NCBI GenBank assembly: GCA_942492125.1
Contig: CALODM010000025.1
Span: forward strand, 1 to 64,000
Length of the DNA stretch: 64,000 nt
Reading direction: 5' to 3'
Origin: BCD1 sp942492125
GTDB taxonomy: Bacteria; Bacteroidota; Bacteroidia; Chitinophagales; Saprospiraceae
Below are positions 28,010 through 36,709 of the stretch, one piece after another (the first letter of the stretch is position 1; each line of letters opens with the position of its first letter). Under the pieces are notes generated by a model that was not told the origin of the DNA, ran no database searches, and worked only from the letters and a program-made list of their open reading frames with translations. Position numbers and translations under genes: made by a program.

Positions 28010-29650
28010 TTATTTGGTTTTAACAAGTTCAATCCTCTGTGTGCACTTCTGATTCCAATAACCGTAATCTGCTACGACTATGACCGTCCAGTTCCTGGCC
28101 GGATCCATAATGTAGTTAATGATTCTGTTCTTTTCCTCGTCACTCACAAATTGCAGCGGATCTTCCATCAGAAGTAATTTGGGTTCGCCGATAATCGTTC
28201 GGGCAATCAGCATCTTTTGAATCAGGCTTCTGGGCAGTCTCCTGCCACCCGAATCAATGGGACAGTAAATACCCCCGGGTTGCTTTGAAACGTATTCGTT
28301 TAACCCCAAAAGATTTATTACCTCCAGCAATTTATCATCTGACACATCCCGGCCCATAAGAATATTGTCCTTGATGGTTCCTTCAAACAACTCATTGGTG
28401 GAAAAAGAGATTCCTGTTACATTATATAGCTCGCTTCTATCGTAATTATCAATAGATATTCCATTAAAAAGAACTTCTCCCTCTTCTGGGGGCTGCACGC
28501 CGGCGATTAATTGCAACAAGGTAGATTTTCCGGCTCCTGTAGGTCCGGAAAAAATAGCTCGGGAGCCCGCAGGAATTTTGAAGTTCAGGTTATCAAACAA
28601 CCTCGTTTTCATATCGGGAAAACTAAAACTTAAATTCTGCACTTCCACAGCTATGGGTTTATCCACAGACAAAGGCAAACGGCCGTTCTCCCGGTCTAAA
28701 TCCAGATCCGTAACATATCCGATCTTCTCCAGGGCTGTCAGTACATCATAGATCGTTTCAATTACCCGGATCACCTTTTCTACAGAATTGATGATGAGGA
28801 TAATGATGATTTCAGCTGCTACAAACTGCCCGATATTCATTTGTTCCCTAAATACCAAAAATCCCCCCAGCAGCAGCAAACCTGCAGCAACGATAACCTT
28901 GAAGGCAATAAAGTAGCGAAACTGGTTTAACAAAACCCCAAAATGTTTTTCCCGGGCCATGAGATAACCGGAAGTGATCTCATCGGTCTTATCTAAATGT
29001 AGCTCATTAAAGGCGTTTACTTTAAAACTTTTGTTCGTCCTGGCTACTTCTTCCAGCCAGTGTGCCAATCGATATTTGTACTTACTTTCTTTTAAGCTCG
29101 TCTCAAGACCGGCCTTCCCGGTAATTCTGAAAATCACCCAAAGAATAAAAAAAAGGACTACCCCAAGGATGATGAAAACAGGGCTGTATATGGCTAATAA
29201 AATCAATCCAAAAACGATCTGAAAAGAAGCCAGGGAGAAGTCGATCAGAATTTTAGGCAACCCTTTCTGGATAGTCAGGGTATCAAAAAAACGGTTGACC
29301 AGTTCGGGAGCGTGTATTTTATCGAGTTGTAAAAATTTGATCTTCGGAATCCTGAAGGCAAATTCGACGGAGGAGCGGGCAAAAACATCTTGCTGGATGT
29401 TTTCCACGATCCGCAACTGGTAAACCTGGATGATCCCTGTAAGCGCTATGCCTATCAAGACAAAAACAACCAAAATAACCCAGGAAGAAGTCATTTCCCC
29501 GGTTTGTAAAAAATTGATGATGGCCTGAATTCCCAATGGAAGTGACAAGTTCACGATCCCATTAAAAATGGCATAAGCGTAGATCTGCCGTAGTTCGGGC
29601 TTATACAACTTTAATAAACTCCATAACCTCAGTACAGGCGTTTGACTCAT
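28010..29650 (-). CDS. ABC exporter (fused permease and ATPase) with non-canonical ATPase motifs
   Basis: A 546-residue half-transporter with five to six membrane helices in residues 20-300 and an ATPase domain from about 333. Walker A is intact (GPTGAGKST, 369-377). The signature is degenerate (DSGGRR, about 466-471). Walker B ends MED rather than DE (E496-D497), the Q-loop glutamine is missing (ISFSTNELF), and the H-loop histidine is replaced (VVADYG). No N-terminal C39 peptidase is present. With the HlyD and TolC genes it forms a type I secretion-like or efflux system. Whether it hydrolyses ATP normally is uncertain. Confidence 0.88.
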   Translation of the reverse strand: MSQTPVLRLWSLLKLYKPELRQIYAYAIFNGIVNLSLPLGIQAIINFLQTGEMTSSWVILVVFVLIGIALTGIIQVYQLRIVENIQQDVFARSSVEFAFRIPKIKFLQLDKIHAPELVNRFFDTLTIQKGLPKILIDFSLASFQIVFGLILLAIYSPVFIILGVVLFFILWVIFRITGKAGLETSLKESKYKYRLAHWLEEVARTNKSFKVNAFNELHLDKTDEITSGYLMAREKHFGVLLNQFRYFIAFKVIVAAGLLLLGGFLVFREQMNIGQFVAAEIIIILIINSVEKVIRVIETIYDVLTALEKIGYVTDLDLDRENGRLPLSVDKPIAVEVQNLSFSFPDMKTRLFDNLNFKIPAGSRAIFSGPTGAGKSTLLQLIAGVQPPEEGEVLFNGISIDNYDRSELYNVTGISFSTNELFEGTIKDNILMGRDVSDDKLLEVINLLGLNEYVSKQPGGIYCPIDSGGRRLPRSLIQKMLIARTIIGEPKLLLMEDPLQFVSDEEKNRIINYIMDPARNWTVIVVADYGYWNQKCTQRIELVKTK

Positions 29651-29730
29651 ATGGTAAATTTTGATTTTTCATTCGTAGATTATTAACAACACCAGGGAGG
29701 ATTTGTTGCTATTGTACTGAACAACTCCTA

Positions 29731-30411
29731 TCAGAAAGACTGATACCAGGTTAAACCAAGCCTCAAAGCATTATCAGAGCTCTTACTGGTAATTTCACTC
29801 AACCGATAATCTATGCCTGCTTCCACTTTACTTTTGCTGGATATTTCATATCCCATCATTGGCAAAATACGAATTTCCACATCACTTCCTGATCCCGATA
29901 TCTCCCAAAGGTATTCATTCCCTAGTTTGATATAAAATTCTCCGGGATCCACGTTAGCTCCGGACAATGGTTTTTCCAAAGTTATCCGATATCGACCCCT
30001 GTATTTTGTTTCGCTTTCATTCGAGAATGTTTGGTCGGCAGCGAGCCTATGCCCCATCCTGAAAAAGTCAAAATATTGCACGAAATTGTATTGCTGAATT
30101 AAACGATGGAATATTTCTCCTTCTCTAAGCCTTAACATATATCCGACATTCACACTTTGATTGGCTCGTATCTTCCATGAAACCAGGCTGGTGAAATCTG
30201 TCAGTACATATTGGTATTGAAAACGACTACCTGTCTCGGATTCGGATTCGAAGAAATGTTGCCTGGATTCAATACTCTGGACCAGTTTAATTTTTTCCGA
30301 AACTTTTTCAGAAAAGGTGATTTTGGGCAATAAACCACCCACTAAACTATGTTGGGCGTTTAAACCTGCCAGCCAAATTATCCCCAATATCAGTAGACTA
30401 TTCTTTTTCAT
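29731..30411 (-). CDS. DUF2490 family exported protein
   Basis: A 226-residue protein with a signal peptide (KKNSLLILGIIWLAGLNAQ). The mature part is beta-rich and matches DUF2490: paired strands with RFQYQYVLTDFTSLVSWKI and YRGRYRITLEKPL, ending DNALRLGLTWYQSF with the terminal aromatic residue of an outer-membrane barrel. The function is unknown. It lies 80 nt upstream of the ABC exporter gene and may be cotranscribed with it. Confidence 0.75.
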   Translation of the reverse strand: MKKNSLLILGIIWLAGLNAQHSLVGGLLPKITFSEKVSEKIKLVQSIESRQHFFESESETGSRFQYQYVLTDFTSLVSWKIRANQSVNVGYMLRLREGEIFHRLIQQYNFVQYFDFFRMGHRLAADQTFSNESETKYRGRYRITLEKPLSGANVDPGEFYIKLGNEYLWEISGSGSDVEIRILPMMGYEISSKSKVEAGIDYRLSEITSKSSDNALRLGLTWYQSF

Positions 30412-30429
30412 TAAAGCAAAGGGTTAAAG

Positions 30430-31017
30430 CTATTGTTCGATATTGTCGGTTGCTCTCCGGACTACTTCCAATGTTTTTAAAATCTCCCCGGCAGGATTGA
30501 TCAATACTTCATAGGTTTCCCAAAATTTGTCCTTTTTAGCACGGACCATCAATTCGTAGGCAAAATAAAAGTTCTTTTGGCTGTCTCCGTCGTTAATCAA
30601 TTCCCAAAGCACCTCCTGTGATGCCTTCCACTGCAGCTGGATCTTGCTAATTTTGAATCGCGCGAATTCTCTGGAGAGTGCCGTGGTTAATTTAGCCTGC
30701 TCCTCAAGCGACAAATGTTTGGTTTTTACTTTTTTTTCGACATCGATTACCGCCCCCAAAGTATCAAATTCTATACTGTACCAACTCCCGGAGCTTTTGG
30801 TCTTGGCCTCAAAAGAATTTCCGTCCTGGCTCTCTTCCCTGTACCATTTTATTTTGTTGTCAAAGAAACACCCCTCAATAAATGTTAATGCTGCCCCGGG
30901 AACCTCTGCAGCTTGAATACCGAACTCCCTTTCAAATTTTTCCTGCCCAAAAATAGGGAAGGCAATGCAAAGCAAGAACAATGTAAAAATTGAAAAAAAC
31001 AAAATATTCGGTTTCAT
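30430..31017 (-). CDS. Exported PepSY-like protein, unknown function
   Basis: A 195-residue protein with a signal peptide (LFFSIFTLFLLCIAFPIFGQ). Mature repeats such as KIKWYREESQDGNSFEAKTKSSGSWYSIEF resemble PepSY-like/BLIP-type strand-helix folds of periplasmic proteins. The call is tentative. It lies 18 nt upstream of the DUF2490 gene and heads the run that leads into the exporter operon. Confidence 0.6.
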   Translation of the reverse strand: MKPNILFFSIFTLFLLCIAFPIFGQEKFEREFGIQAAEVPGAALTFIEGCFFDNKIKWYREESQDGNSFEAKTKSSGSWYSIEFDTLGAVIDVEKKVKTKHLSLEEQAKLTTALSREFARFKISKIQLQWKASQEVLWELINDGDSQKNFYFAYELMVRAKKDKFWETYEVLINPAGEILKTLEVVRRATDNIEQ

Positions 31018-31064
31018 GGTTATCCTGTTTTGGATTTTAATGAGAAATATTTTTTATGGTTGTT

Positions 31065-31619
31065 TCATTCCCTCCAATGCTCGGGACTGTTCATGTAATC
31101 AGCACAGACAATTCTGCCTTTAGGACCCTTTAAAGCTCCTTTGTGCAATGGGAATACCATCCAGGCACCCGCATTTTCCTCCGGAATAGGATAGGTTGCG
31201 GGGAACCCCATTTGACCGGCATCAGGAATAAAACCGAATTTCGGATAATAAGTTTCATGGCCCAAAACAAAAATCATTTCAGTACCCTGCTCTTTCAATT
31301 GCCTTATTCCCTCCCCGATCAATTTGCCTCCAATGCCTTGCTTCTGAAAATCCGGTTTTACCGCTAAAGGAGCCAAAATATGAATCAGGGGTTGTTCAGG
31401 TACATCTTCGATGGTTGCCCTGGTAAACAAAATATAACCGGCAGGTTCCTCCTCTTTCAAAGCAAGCAAAGACAAGGTGGGTTTTGCCGACTCATCAACC
31501 AATAACCCGGCAACCAAACCTGCAACATCTTCACCGGGGAAGGCCTGCCGCTGGATATCCAGAATGGTCTCAAAATCCGTGGGTACTGTTGGTCTGATCT
31601 GTAATTTTATTCTATCCAT
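31065..31619 (-). CDS. GNAT family N-acetyltransferase
   Basis: A 184-residue GNAT protein. The acetyl-CoA binding motif A is VKPDFQKQGIGGKLIGEGIRQL. The segment GHETYYPKFGFIP is typical of the YhbS-like subgroup. The substrate is unknown. It overlaps the next upstream gene, also a GNAT, by 8 nt. Confidence 0.88.
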   Translation of the reverse strand: MDRIKLQIRPTVPTDFETILDIQRQAFPGEDVAGLVAGLLVDESAKPTLSLLALKEEEPAGYILFTRATIEDVPEQPLIHILAPLAVKPDFQKQGIGGKLIGEGIRQLKEQGTEMIFVLGHETYYPKFGFIPDAGQMGFPATYPIPEENAGAWMVFPLHKGALKGPKGRIVCADYMNSPEHWRE

Positions 31620-32106
31620 TTTCGGACTGTTTTTTCAAGTTCTTTCGCCAGGTAATTTTAATGGAACTGATTTGCGGCAATTCCAGCTTTATTTCCGGAA
31701 AAAATTCAAACCCGAGTTTTTTGTAAAATTCAACAGGTGGCAGGTAAGGTTGTCCGCCTTTGGTCTGATAGTTTTGGGTATCAACGATCCAGCCATTGAG
31801 TATTTCATTGGTGGCTTTGGCTTTCGTAATTAATTTCCTGCCCCAGCCTCCCCCTTGTAATTCGGGTGCTACCATAATGATAAACCAACGTTCTTCATCC
31901 CGGATAAAATCGAAGAACCATCCTTTAACGATTTCCTTTTCGTCTAATAAAAGAATATGGTGGTGATCGTCAAGTCTGGCAAGATACTGTTCAAGGCCTT
32001 CCACCCCTTCCAAAGCGATCGTTTCCGGAAATGCACAATTCCACAAATCCAAAATATTTTGTTCCTTTTGATCTGTAGAAAGCTCTTTTGTGGAATGGAA
32101 GTGCAT
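31612..32106 (-). CDS. GNAT family N-acetyltransferase
   Basis: A 164-residue GNAT-like protein. The motif A equivalent is VAPELQGGGWGRKLITKAKA, and the C-terminus YLPPVEFYKKLGFEFFPE carries the usual FYxKLGF strand. Its similarity to the adjacent acetyltransferases is low, so they are not recent duplicates. It overlaps the downstream GNAT gene by 8 nt. Confidence 0.8.
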   Translation of the reverse strand: MHFHSTKELSTDQKEQNILDLWNCAFPETIALEGVEGLEQYLARLDDHHHILLLDEKEIVKGWFFDFIRDEERWFIIMVAPELQGGGWGRKLITKAKATNEILNGWIVDTQNYQTKGGQPYLPPVEFYKKLGFEFFPEIKLELPQISSIKITWRKNLKKQSENG

Positions 32107-32114
32107 AAATAAGT

Positions 32115-32693
32115 TTATAATTCATCGTTTTTGCCAAGGCTGAAAAAAGCCACTATCTGCTCAGCAACTTCCCGCGGGCCAATATCTGTATTATCAACTT
32201 TCAACACTGGCCAGTTGGCCAGCTCATTATCAACGGTATGCATACGATACATCTCATCCGACTGCAGCAGGTTTTTTTCGGATACTTCAAGGTTACGCTT
32301 GGAAGCTTTGTTCTGCAACCTGCTTTCCTGTTTATTCCGTTTCAAACGTTCTTGCAAATCCGCTTTTAATTCAACCATACAAACCTCTGCACCTTTTGAT
32401 TCAAAAATAGCAACAATCTCGTTAAGATAGTCCAGATCTTCCTGATAATTGAAGGCTAAAACGATAGTGAATATGAGTCCTTCCAGGTCGCTGTCAGCCA
32501 CCTCCTCAAAAATAGCAAAACGTATCTTTTTATCGAGCCGCCCAAGTTGGGGAGTTCCAAAATCAAAAAAAATATTGACCAGCTCAAGCGACATATGGTT
32601 GTGGAATAACTTAAGATCGGTGAGCTTCGCAAGTTCCTGTCCAACGGTCATTTTACCAACTGCCGGCGGGCCAAAAATTATTACCAGTTTCAT
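32115..32693 (-). CDS. P-loop kinase-like ATPase
   Basis: A 192-residue protein with a Walker A motif at the extreme N-terminus (IIFGPPAVGKMTVG) and the layout of small-molecule kinases of the shikimate/AAA_18 type. A later basic segment (LQERLKRNKQESRL) suits a lid region. The substrate is unknown. It overlaps the upstream GNAT gene by 4 nt. Some related proteins are annotated as shikimate kinases, but the shikimate-site residues are not evident here. Confidence 0.75.
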   Translation of the reverse strand: MKLVIIFGPPAVGKMTVGQELAKLTDLKLFHNHMSLELVNIFFDFGTPQLGRLDKKIRFAIFEEVADSDLEGLIFTIVLAFNYQEDLDYLNEIVAIFESKGAEVCMVELKADLQERLKRNKQESRLQNKASKRNLEVSEKNLLQSDEMYRMHTVDNELANWPVLKVDNTDIGPREVAEQIVAFFSLGKNDEL

Positions 32694-33232
32694 AGTTCAT
32701 CAATAATTAATCCCATCAAAATTGCATCACTGAATTTATCATTCAAAAAAAAGTCTATCCGCAAACGCCCCTCATTTTCAAAGCCAAACTTTTTGTATAA
32801 TTCTATAGCTGACTTATTGTCTTCGTGCACTCTAAGGTTTATTTTCCTGATAATGGCGTTGTGTTTTGCCCAGTTGAGCATATATTTCATTAATGCAGCA
32901 CCTACGCCTTTATTCCAATGGGCTTTTGCAACGGACAATGCAAATTCACAAACATGCCTCAATCTACGCCGGGGAGAAGCGGAAACATTCAGAATACCGA
33001 TGATTGTTCCTTCAATTTCGGCAACAAGGAAGATTTGATTTTCAGCCTGCTTATGTCTGTTAATGATGTCTTTTTCCTCGTCAAGGGTTTTATTAAATTC
33101 CGCACTATTGAATGTCAGGAAATCCGTTTCATCTCCTATTTGCCGAACATAGGCGAGGATCTCCGGGGCATCATTTTCATGAGCTTCCCGAACAATCATC
33201 ATTTCCCCGTTTTTCAAATGTTGAACAGCCAT
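32690..33232 (-). CDS. GNAT family N-acetyltransferase
   Basis: A 180-residue acetyltransferase of the RimI/PhnO type. Motif A reads LSVAKAHWNKGVGAALMKYMLNWA, and the C-terminal NKSAIELYKKFGFENEGRLRIDFF is typical. The likely start is the first ATG (32 residues before a second possible start). It shares a 1-nt or 4-nt overlap with both neighbours, indicating translational coupling. Confidence 0.87.
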   Translation of the reverse strand: MAVQHLKNGEMMIVREAHENDAPEILAYVRQIGDETDFLTFNSAEFNKTLDEEKDIINRHKQAENQIFLVAEIEGTIIGILNVSASPRRRLRHVCEFALSVAKAHWNKGVGAALMKYMLNWAKHNAIIRKINLRVHEDNKSAIELYKKFGFENEGRLRIDFFLNDKFSDAILMGLIIDEL

Positions 33233-33930
33233 TATTTACGATTTAAAGGAATTTGGGATGAAGTGATGGTTGCCGGGGTAATGGATCGGAGAAATTTGTC
33301 GTTATCCAAAACCAGATACAACAAAGTTCCAGCACTGGTGAGGGAATCGGGAGAAAGATTTTCCTTGTCGATATATTTTTGTGCCTTGCCAGCCATGGTT
33401 TGAAATTCCTTCTTTTTATCCAGGAGGAATTTTCGCTGATTGGAACTCAGGGTTTCATATTCAGGATCATAGACAACCCTGGCTTCGTAAATTCCTTCTT
33501 CACAAAATTCATACTCGGCAAAATTGACAAATACACTATGCCTGCGGGATTTCTCTCCAGGAGGGATACTCACCAAATTGCCCTTATAAAAATAGACCAT
33601 TTGGGGATAATCCTGAACTGCTGCCATCAATTCTGTTTCTTCCTCGCAATCCTGTTTTATGATCAAGTCCAGACTGTAAGGTTTTCGGATTTCTCCAATA
33701 ATAGTAATGGGTTGAAAATTGTAATGCTCCTTAAAGTGATTAAAGGTAGGTCTTACCATCACCAGGGTATCTTGGGAATTATTTTGAATGGTCAGAAAAA
33801 AACTCAATCTCGAGTCTCCAACTTTATAAGTCGGTTCCTCTAAAATCAATTCGTAATCCTGCTGCTCCTGCGCCATAGCGAAAAGTGGAAAGATCAGGAC
33901 AGAAAACAAGGCAAAAATCTTTTGTTTCAT
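33232..33930 (-). CDS. Exported protein, unknown function (tandem paralogue 1)
   Basis: A 232-residue protein with a signal peptide (KQKIFALFSVLIFPLFAMAQ). It is a paralogue of the neighbouring gene. Shared features are YELILEEPTYK versus VELVIENATYR near the N-terminus, IPPGEKSRRH versus IPPGRKSKRI, a Cys pair, and YDPEYETLSSNQ versus YDPQYAALTSKQ. The fold is probably a beta-sandwich domain. I do not recognise a named family. It overlaps the GNAT gene by 1 nt. Confidence 0.65.
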   Translation of the reverse strand: MKQKIFALFSVLIFPLFAMAQEQQDYELILEEPTYKVGDSRLSFFLTIQNNSQDTLVMVRPTFNHFKEHYNFQPITIIGEIRKPYSLDLIIKQDCEEETELMAAVQDYPQMVYFYKGNLVSIPPGEKSRRHSVFVNFAEYEFCEEGIYEARVVYDPEYETLSSNQRKFLLDKKKEFQTMAGKAQKYIDKENLSPDSLTSAGTLLYLVLDNDKFLRSITPATITSSQIPLNRK

Positions 33931-33933
33931 AAC

Positions 33934-34620
33934 TTACTGTTTTACAATTTCAACCTCAGCCGTCGAAAAATTGACAGGGGCAAGACTTTCAATATTGTTA
34001 CTATTAAGGATAGTTTCCATTAAAGACCGGGAAGGTCTTCGCCGTTCGAGAGGCACACCTTCAGTTTTGAGGTACTGCTTGACTTCGGCTTGGATCTCAT
34101 CGAAAGCCTGCTTATGAGCTTGCAGCTTTTTGACTTGCTTGCTGGTCAGTGCTGCATATTGAGGATCGTAACTGATCTGTGCAAAATACTTGCTTTCGGT
34201 ACAAAAGTTATGGTTGGCAAACAAGCTGATCACTATTCTTTTGGATTTCCTTCCTGGGGGGATAGTAACCACCTGAAAGGAATATAAATGAGACTTCCTG
34301 GTTGCTAATTCCCTTGGTGTATAATCTTTTTGTCCCTCACAAGTTCCTTCCTGACGAAAAGTAATAGTATAAGGCTTTTGTAATTCTCCTACATATTCTG
34401 TTCCCCCCAAATTGGAAAGGTTTCCTTTAAACTGGTCCATCTGGGGGATGATCAGCGAAACGGTATCTGTTGTGTTATTTTGCCAATGTACGTCAATACG
34501 AAAGACAGTCTGTTTGTGGCGATAGGTCGCGTTTTCAATTACTAATTCTACATCATTTTGGCTCCAGCCTAAAACGGGGATCAAAAGCAGCAGGGTGATC
34601 TTAAAAAACAAGGGTCTCAT
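33934..34620 (-). CDS. Exported protein, unknown function (tandem paralogue 2)
   Basis: A 228-residue protein with a signal peptide (FFKITLLLLIPVLGWSQ). It shares its overall plan with the next gene (3 nt away), including two conserved cysteines (EGTCEG, HNFCTE versus DCEEE, YEFCEE) and the YDPxY motif. The two arose by tandem duplication and diverged, probably after the split of the signal region. Confidence 0.65.
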   Translation of the reverse strand: MRPLFFKITLLLLIPVLGWSQNDVELVIENATYRHKQTVFRIDVHWQNNTTDTVSLIIPQMDQFKGNLSNLGGTEYVGELQKPYTITFRQEGTCEGQKDYTPRELATRKSHLYSFQVVTIPPGRKSKRIVISLFANHNFCTESKYFAQISYDPQYAALTSKQVKKLQAHKQAFDEIQAEVKQYLKTEGVPLERRRPSRSLMETILNSNNIESLAPVNFSTAEVEIVKQ

Positions 34621-34623
34621 ATT

Positions 34624-34983
34624 TCAGATCTTTGTCAGGTCTTTACGGGTCAACTCATTAACCTGATCTCCGGTATTTAAAGTTCCTTTAGGTTCGAATA
34701 ACATAACAGAAACTTCTTCTTCGGCAACCGGTCTGTGTTCTACTCCCCGGGGCACAATGATGAATTCTCCCGGCTCCAAATTTACCACTTTATCTCTGAA
34801 CTCCAATTTCAACGCTCCATCGACAACATAAAACAACTCATCCTCATTGTCGTGTTTGTGCCAGACAAACTCCCCTTTCAATTTCGCCAATTTGACATAC
34901 TGACCGTTTAATTCCCCAACGACATGAGGGTTCCAGTAGTCTGAAAACATGGATAGTTTTTGGGTGAGGTTTACTTTATTCAT
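34624..34983 (-). CDS. Cupin domain protein
   Basis: A 119-residue single cupin. The metal-binding histidines and glutamate are in WHKHDNEDELFYVVDGALKLEF (motif 1) and PGEFIIVPRGVEHRP (motif 2). The frame stays open to 35184, but that stretch lies over the next gene, so I start at the ATG at 34983. The role is unknown; it may be an isomerase or sugar-related enzyme. It ends 3 nt before the upstream secreted paralogue pair. Confidence 0.85.
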   Translation of the reverse strand: MNKVNLTQKLSMFSDYWNPHVVGELNGQYVKLAKLKGEFVWHKHDNEDELFYVVDGALKLEFRDKVVNLEPGEFIIVPRGVEHRPVAEEEVSVMLFEPKGTLNTGDQVNELTRKDLTKI

Positions 34984-34990
34984 TGTTATC

Positions 34991-35389
34991 TCATTTATTA
35001 TATAAAAAAGTAGTGATTTTTTTGTCACGTTTCCCGATCCCTTGGCTTTTATATATGGGGGCAGGGGGGACATCAGCCAGTTTTGCCCGAACATCATCGA
35101 CTTCAAAGGCAATATGACCATTACCTTTGGTATTAGACTCAGGTAGAGGGATACCTTTATTTTGATAATATTGGTAAATCTCAAGTGTAGGGGAATCCTT
35201 TGAATGGCCGGGTAGCACCAAATGAATTCCCTTTAGATGTGCTTTCTGGATTCCAGTTAACTTATCAAGCCACTTCCCTTTTTGATCCCGCTTAGGCAGC
35301 AGGGGTTTACAATTGAACACCTTTATGTAAAAATCAGAAAGCCTTTGCCAACCATCTGTAATGATGTTGGTATGAACGAATTTCATCAT
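34991..35389 (-). CDS. VOC (glyoxalase/bleomycin-resistance) superfamily protein
   Basis: A 132-residue VOC protein. The start FVHTNIITDGWQRLSDFYIKVFNCKP and the end NTKGNGHIAFEVDDVRAKLAD correspond to the two beta-alpha-beta-beta-beta halves. It may bind a hydrophobic substrate. The next gene downstream is the cupin (7 nt gap), and cotranscription is likely. Confidence 0.85.
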   Translation of the reverse strand: MMKFVHTNIITDGWQRLSDFYIKVFNCKPLLPKRDQKGKWLDKLTGIQKAHLKGIHLVLPGHSKDSPTLEIYQYYQNKGIPLPESNTKGNGHIAFEVDDVRAKLADVPPAPIYKSQGIGKRDKKITTFLYNK

Positions 35390-35422
35390 AAACCCAAATT
35401 AAATAAGGAGTTGTGAAGAACG

Positions 35423-35689
35423 CTATTGCTTCCACCGCTCAAGTCCCGGAATATTTTTGGTGAAAAAGCCGGCGATGAATCCTGGCCAGCCCATGGATTT
35501 GAGTTGACCTTTCACAAAAGCCTGCATTTTTTCAGCGGTGTCAATTTCGGGGCTTTGGAATTCTCCGTCAACATAACAATAGGAGCAAAATTTCAGGCTT
35601 TTACTGCCGTCTTTATTGGTACCACCTCCTGCCTTATCACGCTTGAGCGGCATGCCGCAACTTTGACAATTTTTATAAGCTTTTTCCAT
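35423..35689 (-). CDS. Zinc-ribbon protein
   Basis: An 88-residue protein of the putative zinc-ribbon family. It has a first CxxC (CQSCGMPL) and a second (CSYCYVDG) separated by about 23 residues. The C-terminal helix ends GLERWKQ. The function is unknown; such proteins often occur next to VOC and DinB genes in Bacteroidota. Confidence 0.8.
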   Translation of the reverse strand: MEKAYKNCQSCGMPLKRDKAGGGTNKDGSKSLKFCSYCYVDGEFQSPEIDTAEKMQAFVKGQLKSMGWPGFIAGFFTKNIPGLERWKQ

Positions 35690-35765
35690 TTCAATGTTTG
35701 TTTTGGTTAGTTAATCAGCACCTTTGGAATCCTAACAAATTTACATTTTTTTCTACCCAATTGCA

Positions 35766-36458
35766 CTACCATAAATACGGAATCAACCTATACTTCACTT
35801 CCTGGCAATAAGCCTTGTAGCCTTCGAGTTCTTCGCGTAGGGTTTTATCTTCAAACCAGGTACGTAAAATTACCACAACCGCCATAAAAGTGGCAGGGAT
35901 CAGCGCCCAGAAGGAACCAAAAGCTAAAGGCATCGCAAAAGCCCCCGACAACATTCCCACATATCCGGGATGTCGGACAAAACGATAAGGCCCTGTCTTC
36001 ACCACAGTATGATTTTTATCCTCCTGTATCCTGACCAATCCCTCAAAAAAACGATTGTGTATCATTGGCCAGGTGGTTAGTCCGAGCGAGAAGAGGTACA
36101 GCAAAATACCCAAATACCAATAGAAAGCAGGCAGCAAATGCCAGGACCAACGATGATCCAGACCGGCAATAAAAGGCACTATGACCAGGCTTGTAAAAAA
36201 ATAAAGCAAGATGAATACCCTGTCCCACTTTTTAATTCCAGGTTTAATTTCGCCTCTGTCGTTAAGCAGCTGAGGTGACTTCTTTTTCAACAAAAGGCCG
36301 TTGGCAACCCCACCGAGGGCAAAAATAACAATATAAATCCACGCATTAATTATGTCCAGTTTGCCGGCAACAACAAAAAATATCACCCCTGCAATGACGA
36401 TCCAACGAATGGGAGACCAAAATGCTCTTTTCCCAGATTTGTTTAAGGCTGTTTCCAT
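35766..36458 (-). CDS. Isoprenylcysteine carboxyl methyltransferase family protein
   Basis: A 230-residue membrane protein with about five helices. The conserved ICMT/PEMT signature is GPYRFVRHPGYVGMLSGAFAMPLAFGSFW, followed by EELEGYKAYCQEVKYRLIPYLW at the C-terminus. Members transfer a methyl group to carboxyl or phospholipid headgroups. Bacterial substrates are mostly unknown. The gene is monocistronic. Confidence 0.87.
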   Translation of the reverse strand: METALNKSGKRAFWSPIRWIVIAGVIFFVVAGKLDIINAWIYIVIFALGGVANGLLLKKKSPQLLNDRGEIKPGIKKWDRVFILLYFFTSLVIVPFIAGLDHRWSWHLLPAFYWYLGILLYLFSLGLTTWPMIHNRFFEGLVRIQEDKNHTVVKTGPYRFVRHPGYVGMLSGAFAMPLAFGSFWALIPATFMAVVVILRTWFEDKTLREELEGYKAYCQEVKYRLIPYLW

Positions 36459-36547
36459 AGGGGCATTTTGTAGTGGTTAAAACTCTGAGACTGAATTTGA
36501 CGTTTATGTTTTTATTCCCAAAATAAAAACATCAAAATTGACCAGCG

Positions 36548-36709
36548 ATGAATATCTCGATAAAATTATCAATCATCTTTCTCTTCATACTCTTTCTGCT
36601 CGGACTATCGGCCATGTACCCTTCTCCTGCTATGATCGGTGTGATGGTTACTTTTAGTTCAGTTGTTATTGTCTACCAGACAATACTGATTTTGAAGGAT
36701 GAGGCATGA
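36548..36709 (+). CDS. Putative small membrane protein (53 aa)
   Basis: A 53-residue reading frame in an otherwise empty gap. It codes for two hydrophobic helices (LSIIFLFILFLLGLSAMYP and MIGVMVTFSSVVIVYQTIL) joined by a short proline turn and ends KDEA. It is on the strand opposite to its neighbours and has no known homologue that I recognise. The ATG is preceded by GACCAGCG, with no clear ribosome site. Treat it as possible. Confidence 0.35.
   Translation: MNISIKLSIIFLFILFLLGLSAMYPSPAMIGVMVTFSSVVIVYQTILILKDEA

Noticed and set aside
34984..35184. Longer start of the cupin gene
   Set aside because: It would overlap most of the C-terminal half of the VOC gene; the cupin fold needs only the part from 34983.
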